Counted from the first letter of the stretch, positions 29,701 through 38,686 are shown. The stretch is DNA of 64,000 bases from Cellulomonas sp. URHD0024 (GCF_000426185.1 NZ_KE384505.1:311741-375740), one strand, 5' to 3'. The notes: generated by a model not told the origin, from the sequence alone. A program made the numbers and translations.

Positions 29701-32700
29701 CGCGGTCTCGCCCCGTTCGACCACTACAAGGTCACGTCGACGGGCAACTACGGGACGGCGAGCCTCGACGGCGTCCAGGTCGGGCTCAACCAGGAGCTCA
29801 CGGTCCAGCTGGTCGTCACGACGGCACTCACGAGCAACGTGTACGGGGCAGTCACCTACCAGCCCTCGGCGGGATCGACGTTGCCGGTCGAGGGCGCAAC
29901 CGTCGACGTCACCGGGACGACGGGGTACAACGGCCTTGTCCCCGTGCGGACCACGGCGACGACGACCACCACCGAGAACGGCCTCTGGACCCTGTGCGTC
30001 ACCGCCGACGGGTGCAAGAACGACCCGGCACCGACCACGCTCCTGCTCGTCGGCAAGCAGGTCGACGTGCGGGTGAGCCAGGTGGACACCTTCGAGGACT
30101 ACCGGGCCAACGACGTCGCGGCCGACTCGCTCTCCTCGATCACGCTGGCCCCCAGGGGTGTCCACTTCCAGGGCACGCTGGCATTCGATCCGGCGCTGCT
30201 CACGGACGACGACCTCACGGCGACCCTGCCCAAGGTGCGCTTCGACGTCGTCAGCGCGCCACCGGGCGTCGGTCAGGTCTCGTTCAAGGTGAAGAAGGGG
30301 ACCGGGGGCACGGGGACGCTCGTCTGGACGGACACCAAGCAGCCAGCGGACGGCAGCACGGGCAGCACGCTGATCCGGCCCGGTGACTACGAGATCAGTG
30401 CGTCGCTGCCCGGCTACGACACGGACCTCGAACCGATCACCGTCCCGCTTCGCGTCGACGGCACGACGGCTATGGATGCGGTCGAGCTCAAGCTCGAGAA
30501 GTTCGGCTTCCTCCGGGTGCAGGCCGTCACGTCGCAGGACCAGTTGGTCGGCGTCCCCGGCACCGTCATGACGTTGTCGGTACCGGGCGGAACGACCAGG
30601 CAGATCGAGGCGCACCCTGGCGACACGTACGTGGACTTCGGTGACCTGCCGAAGGGCGAGTACACGATCGACGTCAAGGCACCCGGCTACCGGAGTGTCC
30701 TTGCCAAGACGATCAAGGTGGACGCGCAACACACCCGGACCGCCCCGGAGACGGTGGCGCTGGTCAAGCTCGGCGCCGCGAACGGGGTCGTCATGTCCAG
30801 GCTCGCGCCGGGGTGGACCGAGCTGTTGCCCGGCGCGCACGTGAGCGTCACGGACGGCACGAAGACCTTCAGCGGTGTCACCGACGGCTTCGGCGCCTTC
30901 CGGGTGACGGGCACCGCGGACGACCTCGGCCTGGCCAGCGGTCCGTGGACCATCTCCACGACGTCCCCTGGATACTCTCCCGGGTTGGCCACGGTCACTG
31001 TGCCGAACGACCTGGAGAACGCCACCCCGTCTGCTCTCGAGGTCTGGCCGCCGTCGACGGATTCCGCCGTGCCGAGGCCTCCCATCGTGATGGATGCGAA
31101 CTCGGGCGACCTCGAGGTCTTCGCGAAGGACGGCGAGAAAGACGTCAACCTCCTCGACATGCAGATCACCTACCGCGACACGCGCGGCAACAACGAGGAG
31201 AAGGTGCCGATCTGCTACCCCGGGAAGACCACGGACGGGTGCAAGGGCACTGACGGGTTGTACATCTTCAAGGGCATCCTGCCCCTGACGTACAACCTGA
31301 GCATCTCGGGCGGTGGCTACTCACCCCTGACCCTTCCCGTCACGGTGGCACCCGGCGAGATCAAGCAGATCACGGTCCCGATCACCACGCCCGCGGGCTC
31401 GATCCAGGGCGTCGTGCTGCACCAGTCGGCGAGCGGTGGTTCCACCGTGGTCCCGTCGGCAAAGGTCTATCTCAAGAGCACCGCGGCGGGCGCGGTGGAG
31501 AGCTCCACCGTCGCCGACCCCCAGGGTCGCTACGAGTTCCCGTCGGTCCCCGCCGGCGTCTACCAGCTCCGAACGTCGATGGACGGTCTACCCGACGCCA
31601 CCCGCACCGTGAGCGTCCTGGCGGGCCAAGGGCTGGTCGTCGACCTCACGTTGCAGGACGTGACGCGGCAGGTGGTCGTCACGATCACCTCCGCGCACAA
31701 CACGGACCTGTCGGGTGCCCTCGTGGCGCTGACGCGCGACGGAGCGAGCGGTCCGGCGGCCCAGCCCGCGGTGCGCACGGCGGCCGGGGCGAACACCTAC
31801 GTGACCACGTTCAACCAGGTGCCCGCCGTGGGCGAGTGGGTCGTCACGGTCTCCGGGCCGTCCGGGCACCTCGGGACGACCACGAGCAAGGTGGACGTCC
31901 CGTCGACTGCCACAGGTCCGGTCCCTGCACCGGTGACGGTCTCCGAGACCCAGGTGACCCTGCGGGCGACCAGCTCGGTCACCAGCGGTGGCCCCACCAG
32001 GCTCACCGCCACGATCACGCAGGACATCGGGACCGAGACGGTGGTCAACCGCGTCCCGCTGTACGTCGGAGCCGCCGACACGATCGTCTTCATCGCGGCC
32101 GAGGCCGCGAAGGTCACGGGCGCCCCGACGGACGTCGCCGACGCCGACTACCCGGTGACCGTGACCGGCGGCGTGATACCGGCCGACGACGACTTCCAGC
32201 TGGTCAGGCTGAACGTCACCGGCTACGTCACCACGACGACGGCGACCACCAAGACCCTGGTCGTGGGTGCCGGCGGGACGTTCAAGGCGTCGGTCAAGGT
32301 GGCGTCGTCGCCCACGGTCACCGGCGGCACGGTGAAGCTGCAGCGGCTGAGGACGGCACCCGACGACTGGGTGGATGTCGACAGCGCTACTGCCGACGGC
32401 ACGACCCAGGTGCTGACCGCGACGGTCGACGCGGCCTGGGCCCCGGGCCCGGTGACGTTCCGCGCCGTCTACCTCGGCAAGGGTGCGTGGATGCCGTCGG
32501 AGAGCGACCCGCCGATGTCGATGACCTTCCCGGTGCCGACGAGCATGGTGCTGGCCAGCACGGGCGCCACCCAGATCACGGCGACGATCACGCCGGGCGG
32601 GGCGACCGGAAAGGTGGACTTCTACTGGGACACCCCCGGGAACAACGACGCCAAGGTGTGTGCCGACGTGGCCGTGAACGCCGGGAAGGCAGTCTGCGAC

Positions 32701-32808
32701 TTCGCCGCGCCGAAGGCTACGACCGACGTCTACGCGACGACGAACCTCGACACTGGGTGGGTCGACTCGACCAGTTCGAACCAGATCTCCGTCACCGGCA
32801 CCGGCTGA
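26713..32808 (+). CDS. CIS-linked giant membrane protein 3 (2031 aa)
   Basis: Largest gene in the window. The same architecture as its two neighbours is scaled up: Ig-like head (~1-225), membrane helix (~230-253, LLRFLSIAMVAVLWVGTVLAVLP), a Thr/Gly linker (TPTPTSSTGTGTGTGSG), then a dozen or more carboxypeptidase-regulatory-type repeats and C-terminal Big-like Ig domains. Cysteine pairs occur only in the C-terminal part (e.g. DCPYGLKNEPC, TLCVTADGC, ICYPGKTTDGC), consistent with an oxidising exterior. AGAGGA precedes the GTG by six bases. A 98-nt gap separates it from protein 2. Confidence 0.75.
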   Translation: MAVAPQRTAQGSPSVLVEPGSHASAGQAALLRVYARNVSGQPQDFTVSAVGLEDSWLPLAVTVPGVPQDATASFELTLTPPVGASPGDYPFVVTVEARTAADAPAATTLADGSLRIDGVSDLVLTVEPADSQALRRRKVHVVLANTGDQPVRVRLDAGSDAELAVDLGDGDLDVGAHQTVRIPGSVRATRPRIVGSARRTAFHVTATGARAPQRFDGTVSLRALFTPALLRFLSIAMVAVLWVGTVLAVLPWVSAKFSPGSSDKTVTRPTPTPTSSTGTGTGTGSGTEGGTGGGGGGGTTPDAAAAVPGVRVAGLVTGTAPAGVVVSVQPASALSTPADGTTTPPPNAAGVEKAVAALVNPERALVTAIGNRIASTKKSPSAGKVLATSLPVERTDQISQRRSTVTEDDGTWAFADLSPTARYLIVLAKPGYQTQRFLVTGAQAAAAAMKVAMVPGKGTMSGRISGPSGPVGGVEVTLSDGTTTVTTRSATSGRVGFWEVDGLSTPSTYLVSASGEKLGAQSTLVSMAAAATRTVNLSLRPGVATLSGTARGIDSLGGFGGLGGLTVTATSGETSRSATTVTGDRAGTFVLPDLPVPASYTVTVSGVGYATQTRQIDLTAAGVAPIDLTMTTTGGTVQGTVTGPDGSGIAGAGLILDGPSGTYKTMSASDAHGTFRFSGIEPGQYVLTAMVFGHEPGSSQVTVTSGGSATSDLVLTIVPNDGVKATSFIRGSVHDASTGGQIDCPYGLKNEPCVVTVTAQVTDPVTHTTSTVHIENPNPDNEYTFPDSSKVSGLLPGFYRLTITAPGYEPGHVNVSVPMGQVVDAAPVALEQSPSIVGTVQARVGALPPADDTCVVAVKVLPNKPSPAPTGPCVKTGGKGDVHCSIVPVTGCSFLGTNGSYAINRLQAGGYDVWVLPGSPGEFLAPEKGSVSLVPGSSRRFDAVLERYGVLNVLVMRSDGSPQLTPDVGAVVKTVPGPVVKPVKDAVTTSSGSTQIRGLAPFDHYKVTSTGNYGTASLDGVQVGLNQELTVQLVVTTALTSNVYGAVTYQPSAGSTLPVEGATVDVTGTTGYNGLVPVRTTATTTTTENGLWTLCVTADGCKNDPAPTTLLLVGKQVDVRVSQVDTFEDYRANDVAADSLSSITLAPRGVHFQGTLAFDPALLTDDDLTATLPKVRFDVVSAPPGVGQVSFKVKKGTGGTGTLVWTDTKQPADGSTGSTLIRPGDYEISASLPGYDTDLEPITVPLRVDGTTAMDAVELKLEKFGFLRVQAVTSQDQLVGVPGTVMTLSVPGGTTRQIEAHPGDTYVDFGDLPKGEYTIDVKAPGYRSVLAKTIKVDAQHTRTAPETVALVKLGAANGVVMSRLAPGWTELLPGAHVSVTDGTKTFSGVTDGFGAFRVTGTADDLGLASGPWTISTTSPGYSPGLATVTVPNDLENATPSALEVWPPSTDSAVPRPPIVMDANSGDLEVFAKDGEKDVNLLDMQITYRDTRGNNEEKVPICYPGKTTDGCKGTDGLYIFKGILPLTYNLSISGGGYSPLTLPVTVAPGEIKQITVPITTPAGSIQGVVLHQSASGGSTVVPSAKVYLKSTAAGAVESSTVADPQGRYEFPSVPAGVYQLRTSMDGLPDATRTVSVLAGQGLVVDLTLQDVTRQVVVTITSAHNTDLSGALVALTRDGASGPAAQPAVRTAAGANTYVTTFNQVPAVGEWVVTVSGPSGHLGTTTSKVDVPSTATGPVPAPVTVSETQVTLRATSSVTSGGPTRLTATITQDIGTETVVNRVPLYVGAADTIVFIAAEAAKVTGAPTDVADADYPVTVTGGVIPADDDFQLVRLNVTGYVTTTTATTKTLVVGAGGTFKASVKVASSPTVTGGTVKLQRLRTAPDDWVDVDSATADGTTQVLTATVDAAWAPGPVTFRAVYLGKGAWMPSESDPPMSMTFPVPTSMVLASTGATQITATITPGGATGKVDFYWDTPGNNDAKVCADVAVNAGKAVCDFAAPKATTDVYATTNLDTGWVDSTSSNQISVTGTG

Positions 32809-32817
32809 GCGGCACCC

Positions 32818-32851
32818 GTGTGGATGGTCTGACGGGTCAGACCATCCACAC
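32818..32851. terminator. Bidirectional terminator between the two CIS arms
   Basis: A perfect 15-bp stem (32818-32832 with 32837-32851) with a 4-nt loop. It lies 10 nt after the giant-protein stop, and its right arm contains the stop codon of the converging zinc-ribbon gene. Confidence 0.85.
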
Positions 32852-33310
32852 GATCATCAGGGTCAGCCCGACGGACACGATGGCCGTGCACATGGCGACC
32901 AGCCACGTGGGCGGGTGCAGGCAGGGCTCCGTCACCGTGATGATCACGGGTGCGGGGGCCGGCTCCGGGAGCGGCGGCGGCGGGGGCGGCGGTGGGGGGT
33001 CCATGAGGGCCCCGCAGCGGACGCAGTTCACGGCGGTCGGCACGTTGAGCTCGGCGCACGCCGGGCAGGCCAGCGTCGCGGAGACGGCATTGCCCGACGC
33101 GCCGGGTGCCCGGCGCAGGGCGTCGTCCGACGACCCGTCGGCCACCCCAGCGCTGGAGGACGGGCGGGCCCAGAACAGCGGGTAGTCGCAGGTCGGGCAG
33201 AAGTCGGTGGCCAGGCGGCGGTCGGCGTGGACCGTCGAGACCGTGCCGCACTCGGGGCACGCGAGCACGATCGAGTCGCCGGCCTGGGAGCCGTGCAGGA
33301 CATCTGTCAT
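32837..33310 (-). CDS. Tail-anchored zinc-ribbon protein, last gene of the CIS structural operon
   Basis: 157 aa. Two CxxC ribbons (LACPECG ... DFCPTCDYPLFW, and LACPACAELNVPTAVNCVRCGALM), a run of nine prolines, and a C-terminal transmembrane helix (WLVAMCTAIVSVGLTLMIVWMV) at the very end. It should be tail-anchored with the ribbons in the cytoplasm. Its ATG overlaps the stop of the tail-I-like gene (ATGA). The role is not known; it could tether particles or baseplates to the membrane. Confidence 0.75.
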   Translation of the reverse strand: MTDVLHGSQAGDSIVLACPECGTVSTVHADRRLATDFCPTCDYPLFWARPSSSAGVADGSSDDALRRAPGASGNAVSATLACPACAELNVPTAVNCVRCGALMDPPPPPPPPPLPEPAPAPVIITVTEPCLHPPTWLVAMCTAIVSVGLTLMIVWMV

Positions 33311-33855
33311 GAGGCCACTCCTTGGGCAAGTCTCTCGGGCAGAGGCCAGGCCCGACGCTCCCCGATCCAGATCTCGGCGTGCACGTGGGCGGGAATCTCG
33401 TCGAGCACGAGGCGCAGGAAGTCCGCCTCCTCGAGCAGCCCGGTGGACTGTACCTCCATGACGACCCAGGCGGGTCCCACCGGGGCCTCTCCGCGGCGGA
33501 AGACGCCGCCCCCCTCGCTGACGGTCACGGCTCCGCCGGAGAAGAGCTCGAGCATCAGGCGCAGGCCCTTGGGCGTCCCGCGCCACTGGAGCGTCGCTCC
33601 GGCGGTGGTGAGGATCTGGCGCTGCACCGGGTCGGTGAAGGAGTCGTCGATGCCCGCCAGGCCGAGCCACTGGGACATCCAGTGGACCATCGCCAGCGGG
33701 GTGATCGTGCGGTCGGCCAGGTACGGCAGGTTGTCGGCGTGCGCCAGGAGCGTGCCGGCCTGCTCCTGGAAGATGCGCACGAAGCGCACGAAGAAGTCCT
33801 CGCCGAGCATCCCGGCGGGAAGCTGGTTCAGGAGCCAGTCGTCGTGCCGGCTCAT
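33307..33855 (-). CDS. Phage tail protein I-like baseplate component
   Basis: 182 aa. The pattern FFVRFVRIFQEQAGTLLAHADNLPYLADRTITPLAMVHWMSQWLGL followed by RQILTTAGATLQWRGTPKGLRLMLELFSGG matches the phage-tail-like domain (P2 gpI / TIGR02242 group) found as a baseplate wedge protein in eCIS loci. The ATG at 33855 has GAGGTG upstream; 50 additional upstream in-frame codons overlap the baseplate J gene and are rejected. Coupled to the zinc-ribbon gene downstream. Confidence 0.85.
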   Translation of the reverse strand: MSRHDDWLLNQLPAGMLGEDFFVRFVRIFQEQAGTLLAHADNLPYLADRTITPLAMVHWMSQWLGLAGIDDSFTDPVQRQILTTAGATLQWRGTPKGLRLMLELFSGGAVTVSEGGGVFRRGEAPVGPAWVVMEVQSTGLLEEADFLRLVLDEIPAHVHAEIWIGERRAWPLPERLAQGVAS

Positions 33856-33865
33856 CGGTAGCACC

Positions 33866-35812
33866 TCATCGCACGACCACCCGGTGCTCCGCCGAGAGGA
33901 ACAGGGCGTACCGGGCCAGCGGGACGGACTCGCGCCCACCGCCGATCCGGCGTCCGGTGCGCAGGTCGTACTCGAACAGCTGCAGCTCGTCGACGGCGAG
34001 GACACCCTCGACCGACTCGATCACCTGGGTCACGGCGCTCGAGGTCAGGGACGCGTCGAACGGCCAGCCGGCCCCGTCAGGCCCGCCGGTCAGCGGGTGC
34101 ACGTACCGGGTGAGCTGGTCGACGACGCGCTGCCGCACCATGGCGGCGGGACGTCCGGGCAGGGCCCTGATCAGCGCGGCGACGCTCACGCCCTGGTAGA
34201 ACGGCGTGCCCAGCTCGAGCGGCACCCCGACCATCCGCCGAGCGTTCAGCGCCGACTTCACCGCGCCGAACAGCTCCGGCTCGAGCGCGAAGTCGTCGAG
34301 CTTGTGCGTGCGCGGGTCGGTGCGCAGCTGCGGGACGACCAGCACGCGGACCACCGAGGAACCGGTCTGCGCCGCGGGCAGGCAGCGGGCGCGGGCCACC
34401 TCGACGGAGGCCTGGCGGGCGATCGCCTCGAAGTCCGACGCGGTCACGGCACGCTGCCCGGTCCGCAGGGTCAGCGGTCCGCGGACCTTGGCCTCGGCTG
34501 CCGTCTCGGCGTCGACGCCGCCCCTGGCCGGCAGCAGGTTGGTGACCGAGGCGATGAAGGGCAGGGCCGTGCGAAGAGCCGTGAGGGTGCGGACACCGAC
34601 GTTCCCCCCGGCGCCGCCGCCGGTGCGGTACCCGGACACGCGGATCTCGGCCCCGTCACGCGGGATCGCACCGTGCTGGCGCTTCTCACCGTTCGGGTGC
34701 CGGATGGACGGCCCGAACCGGACCTCGCCCGTGTTGGAGTCCCAGACGACGTGCAGGTCGTGCGGGCCGGACCTGGCGAAGTCCGGCACCTCGGTCCAGA
34801 CCTGTGTCCCGCGACGGTCGGTGACGACGACGTGCTCCTCGCCGCGGCGCTCGGCCACGGGCGCCACGGACACGGTGAACGTCTGCCCCGCCACGCCGGT
34901 GGAGCGCCCGAGCATCTCTGCCGGTTCCGCGCTGGCGTGCTCGGCGGGCACCGTGATGCCGATGGCGTGCAGCGCGATCGACGCGATCCGGGGAGACGCC
35001 TGGTAGGTGGGCTGGCCGGGCTGCGGCCGCAGCAGCTTGACGCGCAACCAGTGCGCGAGCGTGCCGCCGAGCATCAGCGGCTCGTGCCGTTCGGGCACCA
35101 GGAGGACCACGGAGCCGGGCTTGTTCAGGCCGCCGGTGCCGTCGGACTCGACGAGCGTCTTGATCCAGGCCTCACCGTTCCAGGCCTCCCAGACGATGGG
35201 CGCGTTCAGCGGGTCGACACCGATGCCCTCGGCCCGGGCCGCGAGGTCGAGGCGCACGGCGTAGCCGGCCAGCGAGTCCTGGGTGCCCAGGTACAGGGCG
35301 TCGCCCTCGACCAGCGGGTCCGACGGGAAGCAGGTGGCGGACTGGCCCGGGAGCGTCAGGTCCTCCCAGACGTCGTTCGTCGCGACGAGCGACGCGTTGG
35401 ACGTCAACGCCGCGACGAGCTTCGGGGGACCGACGACACCCTCGGCCGACGTGCTGAACACGATGGCGTCGGCGTCGCCGAGGACCGTCGACGCCTCCGT
35501 GCCGCTGGGCACGCGGACGATGCGCTCCGCCGGTGCGGACAGCCAGAACGTCAGGTCGGTGCGCGCCACGGACGGCGGGAACGGCTCGATGCCGACCAGG
35601 TTGAGGAACTCGACGTACATCCGCTCGGGGACCTGGTTGACGCGGTAGAGCACCATCTCGCTGACCCAGGCGAACAGCTCGATCAGCGCGACGCCGGGGT
35701 CGGACACATTGTGGTTGGTCCACTCGGGGGTGAACCGGGGGATCAGGCGCTTGGTCTCGTCGACGATGTCCTGGAAGGTCCGGTCGTCGAGGTTCGGCGG
35801 GTCGAGCGGCAT
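33866..35812 (-). CDS. Baseplate J-like protein
   Basis: 648 aa. N-terminal MPLDPPNLDDRTFQDIVDETKRLIPRFTPEWTNHNVSDPGVALIELFAWVSEMVLYRVNQVP is the standard opening of eCIS baseplate J proteins. The C-terminal half carries the J core (VTASDFEAIARQAS ... VRVLVVPQ) and ends with the DLRTGRRIGGG strand. It forms the wedge ring linking spike hub and sheath. Overlap with gp25 is TGATG. Longer than phage J proteins, as usual in CIS. Confidence 0.9.
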   Translation of the reverse strand: MPLDPPNLDDRTFQDIVDETKRLIPRFTPEWTNHNVSDPGVALIELFAWVSEMVLYRVNQVPERMYVEFLNLVGIEPFPPSVARTDLTFWLSAPAERIVRVPSGTEASTVLGDADAIVFSTSAEGVVGPPKLVAALTSNASLVATNDVWEDLTLPGQSATCFPSDPLVEGDALYLGTQDSLAGYAVRLDLAARAEGIGVDPLNAPIVWEAWNGEAWIKTLVESDGTGGLNKPGSVVLLVPERHEPLMLGGTLAHWLRVKLLRPQPGQPTYQASPRIASIALHAIGITVPAEHASAEPAEMLGRSTGVAGQTFTVSVAPVAERRGEEHVVVTDRRGTQVWTEVPDFARSGPHDLHVVWDSNTGEVRFGPSIRHPNGEKRQHGAIPRDGAEIRVSGYRTGGGAGGNVGVRTLTALRTALPFIASVTNLLPARGGVDAETAAEAKVRGPLTLRTGQRAVTASDFEAIARQASVEVARARCLPAAQTGSSVVRVLVVPQLRTDPRTHKLDDFALEPELFGAVKSALNARRMVGVPLELGTPFYQGVSVAALIRALPGRPAAMVRQRVVDQLTRYVHPLTGGPDGAGWPFDASLTSSAVTQVIESVEGVLAVDELQLFEYDLRTGRRIGGGRESVPLARYALFLSAEHRVVVR

Positions 35813-36237
35813 CAGACGTCCTCGCGGGGAATCACATAGAAGGGGTACACCAGGTTGCGCTTGTCGTTGGTCGCGCGGATCCGGTAGGCGATGGCGATCC
35901 GGACCAGTCCCGACGAGGCCTCGTCCTGCACGGGCGTCACCTCGTCGACCTCGATCCGGGGCTCCCACTGCGCGAGCGCGTCCCGGACGGCCTGGGAGAT
36001 GAGGCCCAGCAGGTTGGCGTTGACGGGTTCGAACAGCAGGTCCCAGATCCGGCACCCGAACTGCGGGCGCATGAGCCGCTCACCGGGCGCGGTCAGCAGG
36101 ACCATCCGGATCGAGTCCTCGAGGTCACCGCCCTGCTGGGTCAGCGCGATGGAGCCCGTGTGGTCCACACCCATCGGCCACGCGAAACCGCGGCCGACGA
36201 AGTCCGAGGTCGGCGGCCCGAGTACCGGCTCGCTCAA
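35812..36237 (-). CDS. GPW/gp25-family baseplate wedge protein
   Basis: 141 aa. GRGFAWPMGVDHTGSIALTQQGGDLEDSIRMVLLTAPGERLMRPQFGCRIWDLLFEP is a clear gp25 lysozyme-like wedge signature; the protein connects baseplate to the first sheath ring. The only suitable start is a TTG at 36237 whose TTGA overlaps the VgrG-like stop. The later in-frame ATG (in WPMGVD) would remove conserved residues. Confidence 0.88.
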   Translation of the reverse strand: MSEPVLGPPTSDFVGRGFAWPMGVDHTGSIALTQQGGDLEDSIRMVLLTAPGERLMRPQFGCRIWDLLFEPVNANLLGLISQAVRDALAQWEPRIEVDEVTPVQDEASSGLVRIAIAYRIRATNDKRNLVYPFYVIPREDV

Positions 36238-38000
36238 TTGATCTTCACCAGGGCCCCCTTGACCTCGACGACACCGGAGGCCGAGACCTCTGCCGTGGCG
36301 GTGCCCTTGAGCGTGGCCTGCGTGCCCTGCAGCTTGAGCCCGCTCGTCGCCGTGGCCTCGACGTCCACCCCGCTCAGGGCGACCTTGGTCTTGGCCTTGA
36401 TCGTGATCTTCGTGGCGTCGATCGTGATGCCACCACTGCCGTCGAACTCGATGTACGACGACCCCACCGTGATCTTCAGCGGGACCCCGTCGGGCAGCTT
36501 GAGGTCTGCGCGGTCCTTGCCGATCCGCAGCGAGTGCTTGAGCCCTGCCAGCGCCAGCTGTACGTGCTGCGTGTCCGGCGTGGTGCCGTCGCTCATCGTC
36601 AGCGTGTGCCCGAGCCGCGATGTCAGCGCGCGGGTCACCACGGCACCGTTGCCGTCGACGGCCTCCGCCGTCGGCGTCGTGGACTTGTTGCCGTAGAGCC
36701 CGCCCAGCACCACCGGGCGCGTGACGTCGTCGTCCTCGAAACCGAGGAGCACCTCGTCGCCCACCTCGGGGATGACGACCTGGCCGCGGTTCGCGCCGGC
36801 GCCGACGGCCAGCACGCGTGCCCACGCGCTGGAGAGCTGCTCGGAGGCGGTGGCCAGCGAGACGCGCACGCGGCCCAGCCCGTCGGGGTCCTTGACGTTG
36901 TCGACGATGCCGACGGCGAGCCCGCTGCGCCGGAAGCTCGACACGGGCGACCCGGTCTCCCACGGGTCCGAGAGCTGGACCGGGTCGCGGTCACCGGCGA
37001 CGAACCGTGAGACCGCGTTGCCGTTCATCCACGAGTTGTCGACCTCGCGGATGTAGTAGTTCCCGTTCGAGGGCCCGGCGCCCTTGACCACCAGGCGACC
37101 GCCGGGCACGAGCAGGGCGGTGTACTGGCACTCACCCTCCGCGATGACCCGCCCGGTCCGTGCGGCGATGGCGGCGGCCGCGACCGTGGCCTCGGTCTGC
37201 GACGTGGTCGCCGCCCGGGCATCCACCCGGGTGTACGTCGTGCCACCGCCGGTGGTCGCGTCGAATCCCCCGCGCGACGTGGGCGTGGCGGCCGTGCCGA
37301 CCACCGCGGCCTGCGCGACGGGGTCCCAGCCGCGCACGGTGACCGACGTGGCGCCGTCGCCGACCTGCCGCGCCGAGAACGACATGACGTCCCGCCCTAT
37401 CGTGACGCCGACGGGCTGGGCGTCGGGGGCACTGCCGGTGGCGGCGGACCACATTGAGAACGTGTGGCCGAGGATGCTCCAGTCGCGTCCGGTGCGCTCG
37501 GCGATCTCGTCGATCATGCCCAGCGCCGTGTCGTTGCGCAGCAGGTACTTCACGGGCGCGGTGGGCAGGTCGATCGTCCCGATGCTGAGCCCGACCGCCT
37601 GCACGAGCGTGCTGACGATGGTCTTGAGCGACCTGTCGGTGAACGACTCGACATCGGTGTTGCGGAGCAGGTCGTAGGCGCCGTCCTGGACCACCACGGT
37701 CAGGGTGAGGTTGCCCCAGGAGTCCACCTCGCTGGTGACCGAGGTGACCTTGCCCTCGAACGCGGGGTCGGTCTTGTCGCCGTACCCGGCCTCGACCGAG
37801 ACCGACTTGCCGATGTTGAACATCCCGGACGAGACGATCGTGAAGGCGTCGTCGACGTACGTCAGCGTGCAGCGGCCGATGGTGCGCAGGCCGCGGTGGA
37901 CGCGGACGCGCGTGAGCCGGAGCGTCTCGGGGACGGGCTGGCCCTCGGACTTGATGTCGACCCGCACCACACCGTCGGACTCGAGCAGCGGGCTCGTCAT
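36234..38000 (-). CDS. VgrG-like spike protein
   Basis: 588 aa. The N-terminal gpD/gp27-like hub (from VRVDIKSEGQPVPETLRLTRVRVHRGL to about residue 350) is followed by a gp5-type OB fold (GIVDNVKDPDGLGRVRVSLATASEQLSSAWARV ... VIPEVGDEVLLGFEDDDVTRPVVLGGLYG) and a beta-helix-like tail (ITIDATKITIKAKTKVALSG ...). It forms the spike onto which the DUF4280 tip should fit. No extra toxin domain at the C-terminus. ATGA overlap with the LysM gene upstream. Confidence 0.9.
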   Translation of the reverse strand: MTSPLLESDGVVRVDIKSEGQPVPETLRLTRVRVHRGLRTIGRCTLTYVDDAFTIVSSGMFNIGKSVSVEAGYGDKTDPAFEGKVTSVTSEVDSWGNLTLTVVVQDGAYDLLRNTDVESFTDRSLKTIVSTLVQAVGLSIGTIDLPTAPVKYLLRNDTALGMIDEIAERTGRDWSILGHTFSMWSAATGSAPDAQPVGVTIGRDVMSFSARQVGDGATSVTVRGWDPVAQAAVVGTAATPTSRGGFDATTGGGTTYTRVDARAATTSQTEATVAAAAIAARTGRVIAEGECQYTALLVPGGRLVVKGAGPSNGNYYIREVDNSWMNGNAVSRFVAGDRDPVQLSDPWETGSPVSSFRRSGLAVGIVDNVKDPDGLGRVRVSLATASEQLSSAWARVLAVGAGANRGQVVIPEVGDEVLLGFEDDDVTRPVVLGGLYGNKSTTPTAEAVDGNGAVVTRALTSRLGHTLTMSDGTTPDTQHVQLALAGLKHSLRIGKDRADLKLPDGVPLKITVGSSYIEFDGSGGITIDATKITIKAKTKVALSGVDVEATATSGLKLQGTQATLKGTATAEVSASGVVEVKGALVKIN

Positions 38001-38686
38001 GAGTCGAGCTTCGGGATCGTGAGCATCGAGCCGGGCTTGAGGGCGAGCGGGTCGGCGATCGCGTTGGCGGTCGCGAGCGTCCGCCACCTGGTCGAGTCGC
38101 CGTAGTACTGCGCGGAGATGCGGTCGAGCGTCTCGCCCGGCTGCACGCGGTGCACGCGGTGCGGCCGCGGTGTCCCGGAGGTCGGGTTCTGACGGCCGAA
38201 CGCCTGGGACTCCTCGTACTGGCGCAGCACGAGGGCCATCGTCGCGCGCAGCGGCATGCCCGTGCTCGAGAAGTACGTGTACGTCAGCTCGAGCTGGGCG
38301 ATGACCGCCTTGAACGAGTGCAGGTCACCCCAGTGGAACGTCACGTAGGGCGGGCGGGTGCTGTGCTTGGACTCGTCGGTGCCGGGCAGGCTGGGGTCGA
38401 CGTCCATCAGCGAGACGATCTTGCCGGTGTGGGCGCTGACGTCCGTGCCCGTGTCGGTCGTGTCGAAGAACAGGTCCACCTTGAGCACGCCGGAGTTCGC
38501 GCCGGTGTACCGCAGACGCGTGACCCCGCGACCGGGCATCGCAACCCCGGACCACGTGTTGCTGCGGCTGATCTTCAGCTGGGCCGGGTTGAACAGGCAC
38601 GACACGCGCGTGCCGTCCTCGGTCTCCAGGAACGCCTTCTGGCTCGACGGAGCCGGAGCGGCCGGTGCGGGCGGTGGGGCAGCCAT
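37997..38686 (-). CDS. LysM-domain baseplate hub protein (gp53/Pvc7-like)
   Basis: 229 aa. N-terminal KAFLETEDGTRVSCLFNPAQLKISRSNTW opens the conserved CIS hub domain, with LKVDLFFDTTDTGTDV in the middle. A C-terminal LysM motif is present (HRVQPGETLDRISAQYYGDSTRWRTLATANAIADPLALKPGSMLTIP). These proteins link the tube and the VgrG-like hub. The ATG at 38686 has GGAGGTG nine bases upstream and overlaps the preceding stop (TGATG). Confidence 0.88.
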   Translation of the reverse strand: MAAPPPAPAAPAPSSQKAFLETEDGTRVSCLFNPAQLKISRSNTWSGVAMPGRGVTRLRYTGANSGVLKVDLFFDTTDTGTDVSAHTGKIVSLMDVDPSLPGTDESKHSTRPPYVTFHWGDLHSFKAVIAQLELTYTYFSSTGMPLRATMALVLRQYEESQAFGRQNPTSGTPRPHRVHRVQPGETLDRISAQYYGDSTRWRTLATANAIADPLALKPGSMLTIPKLDS

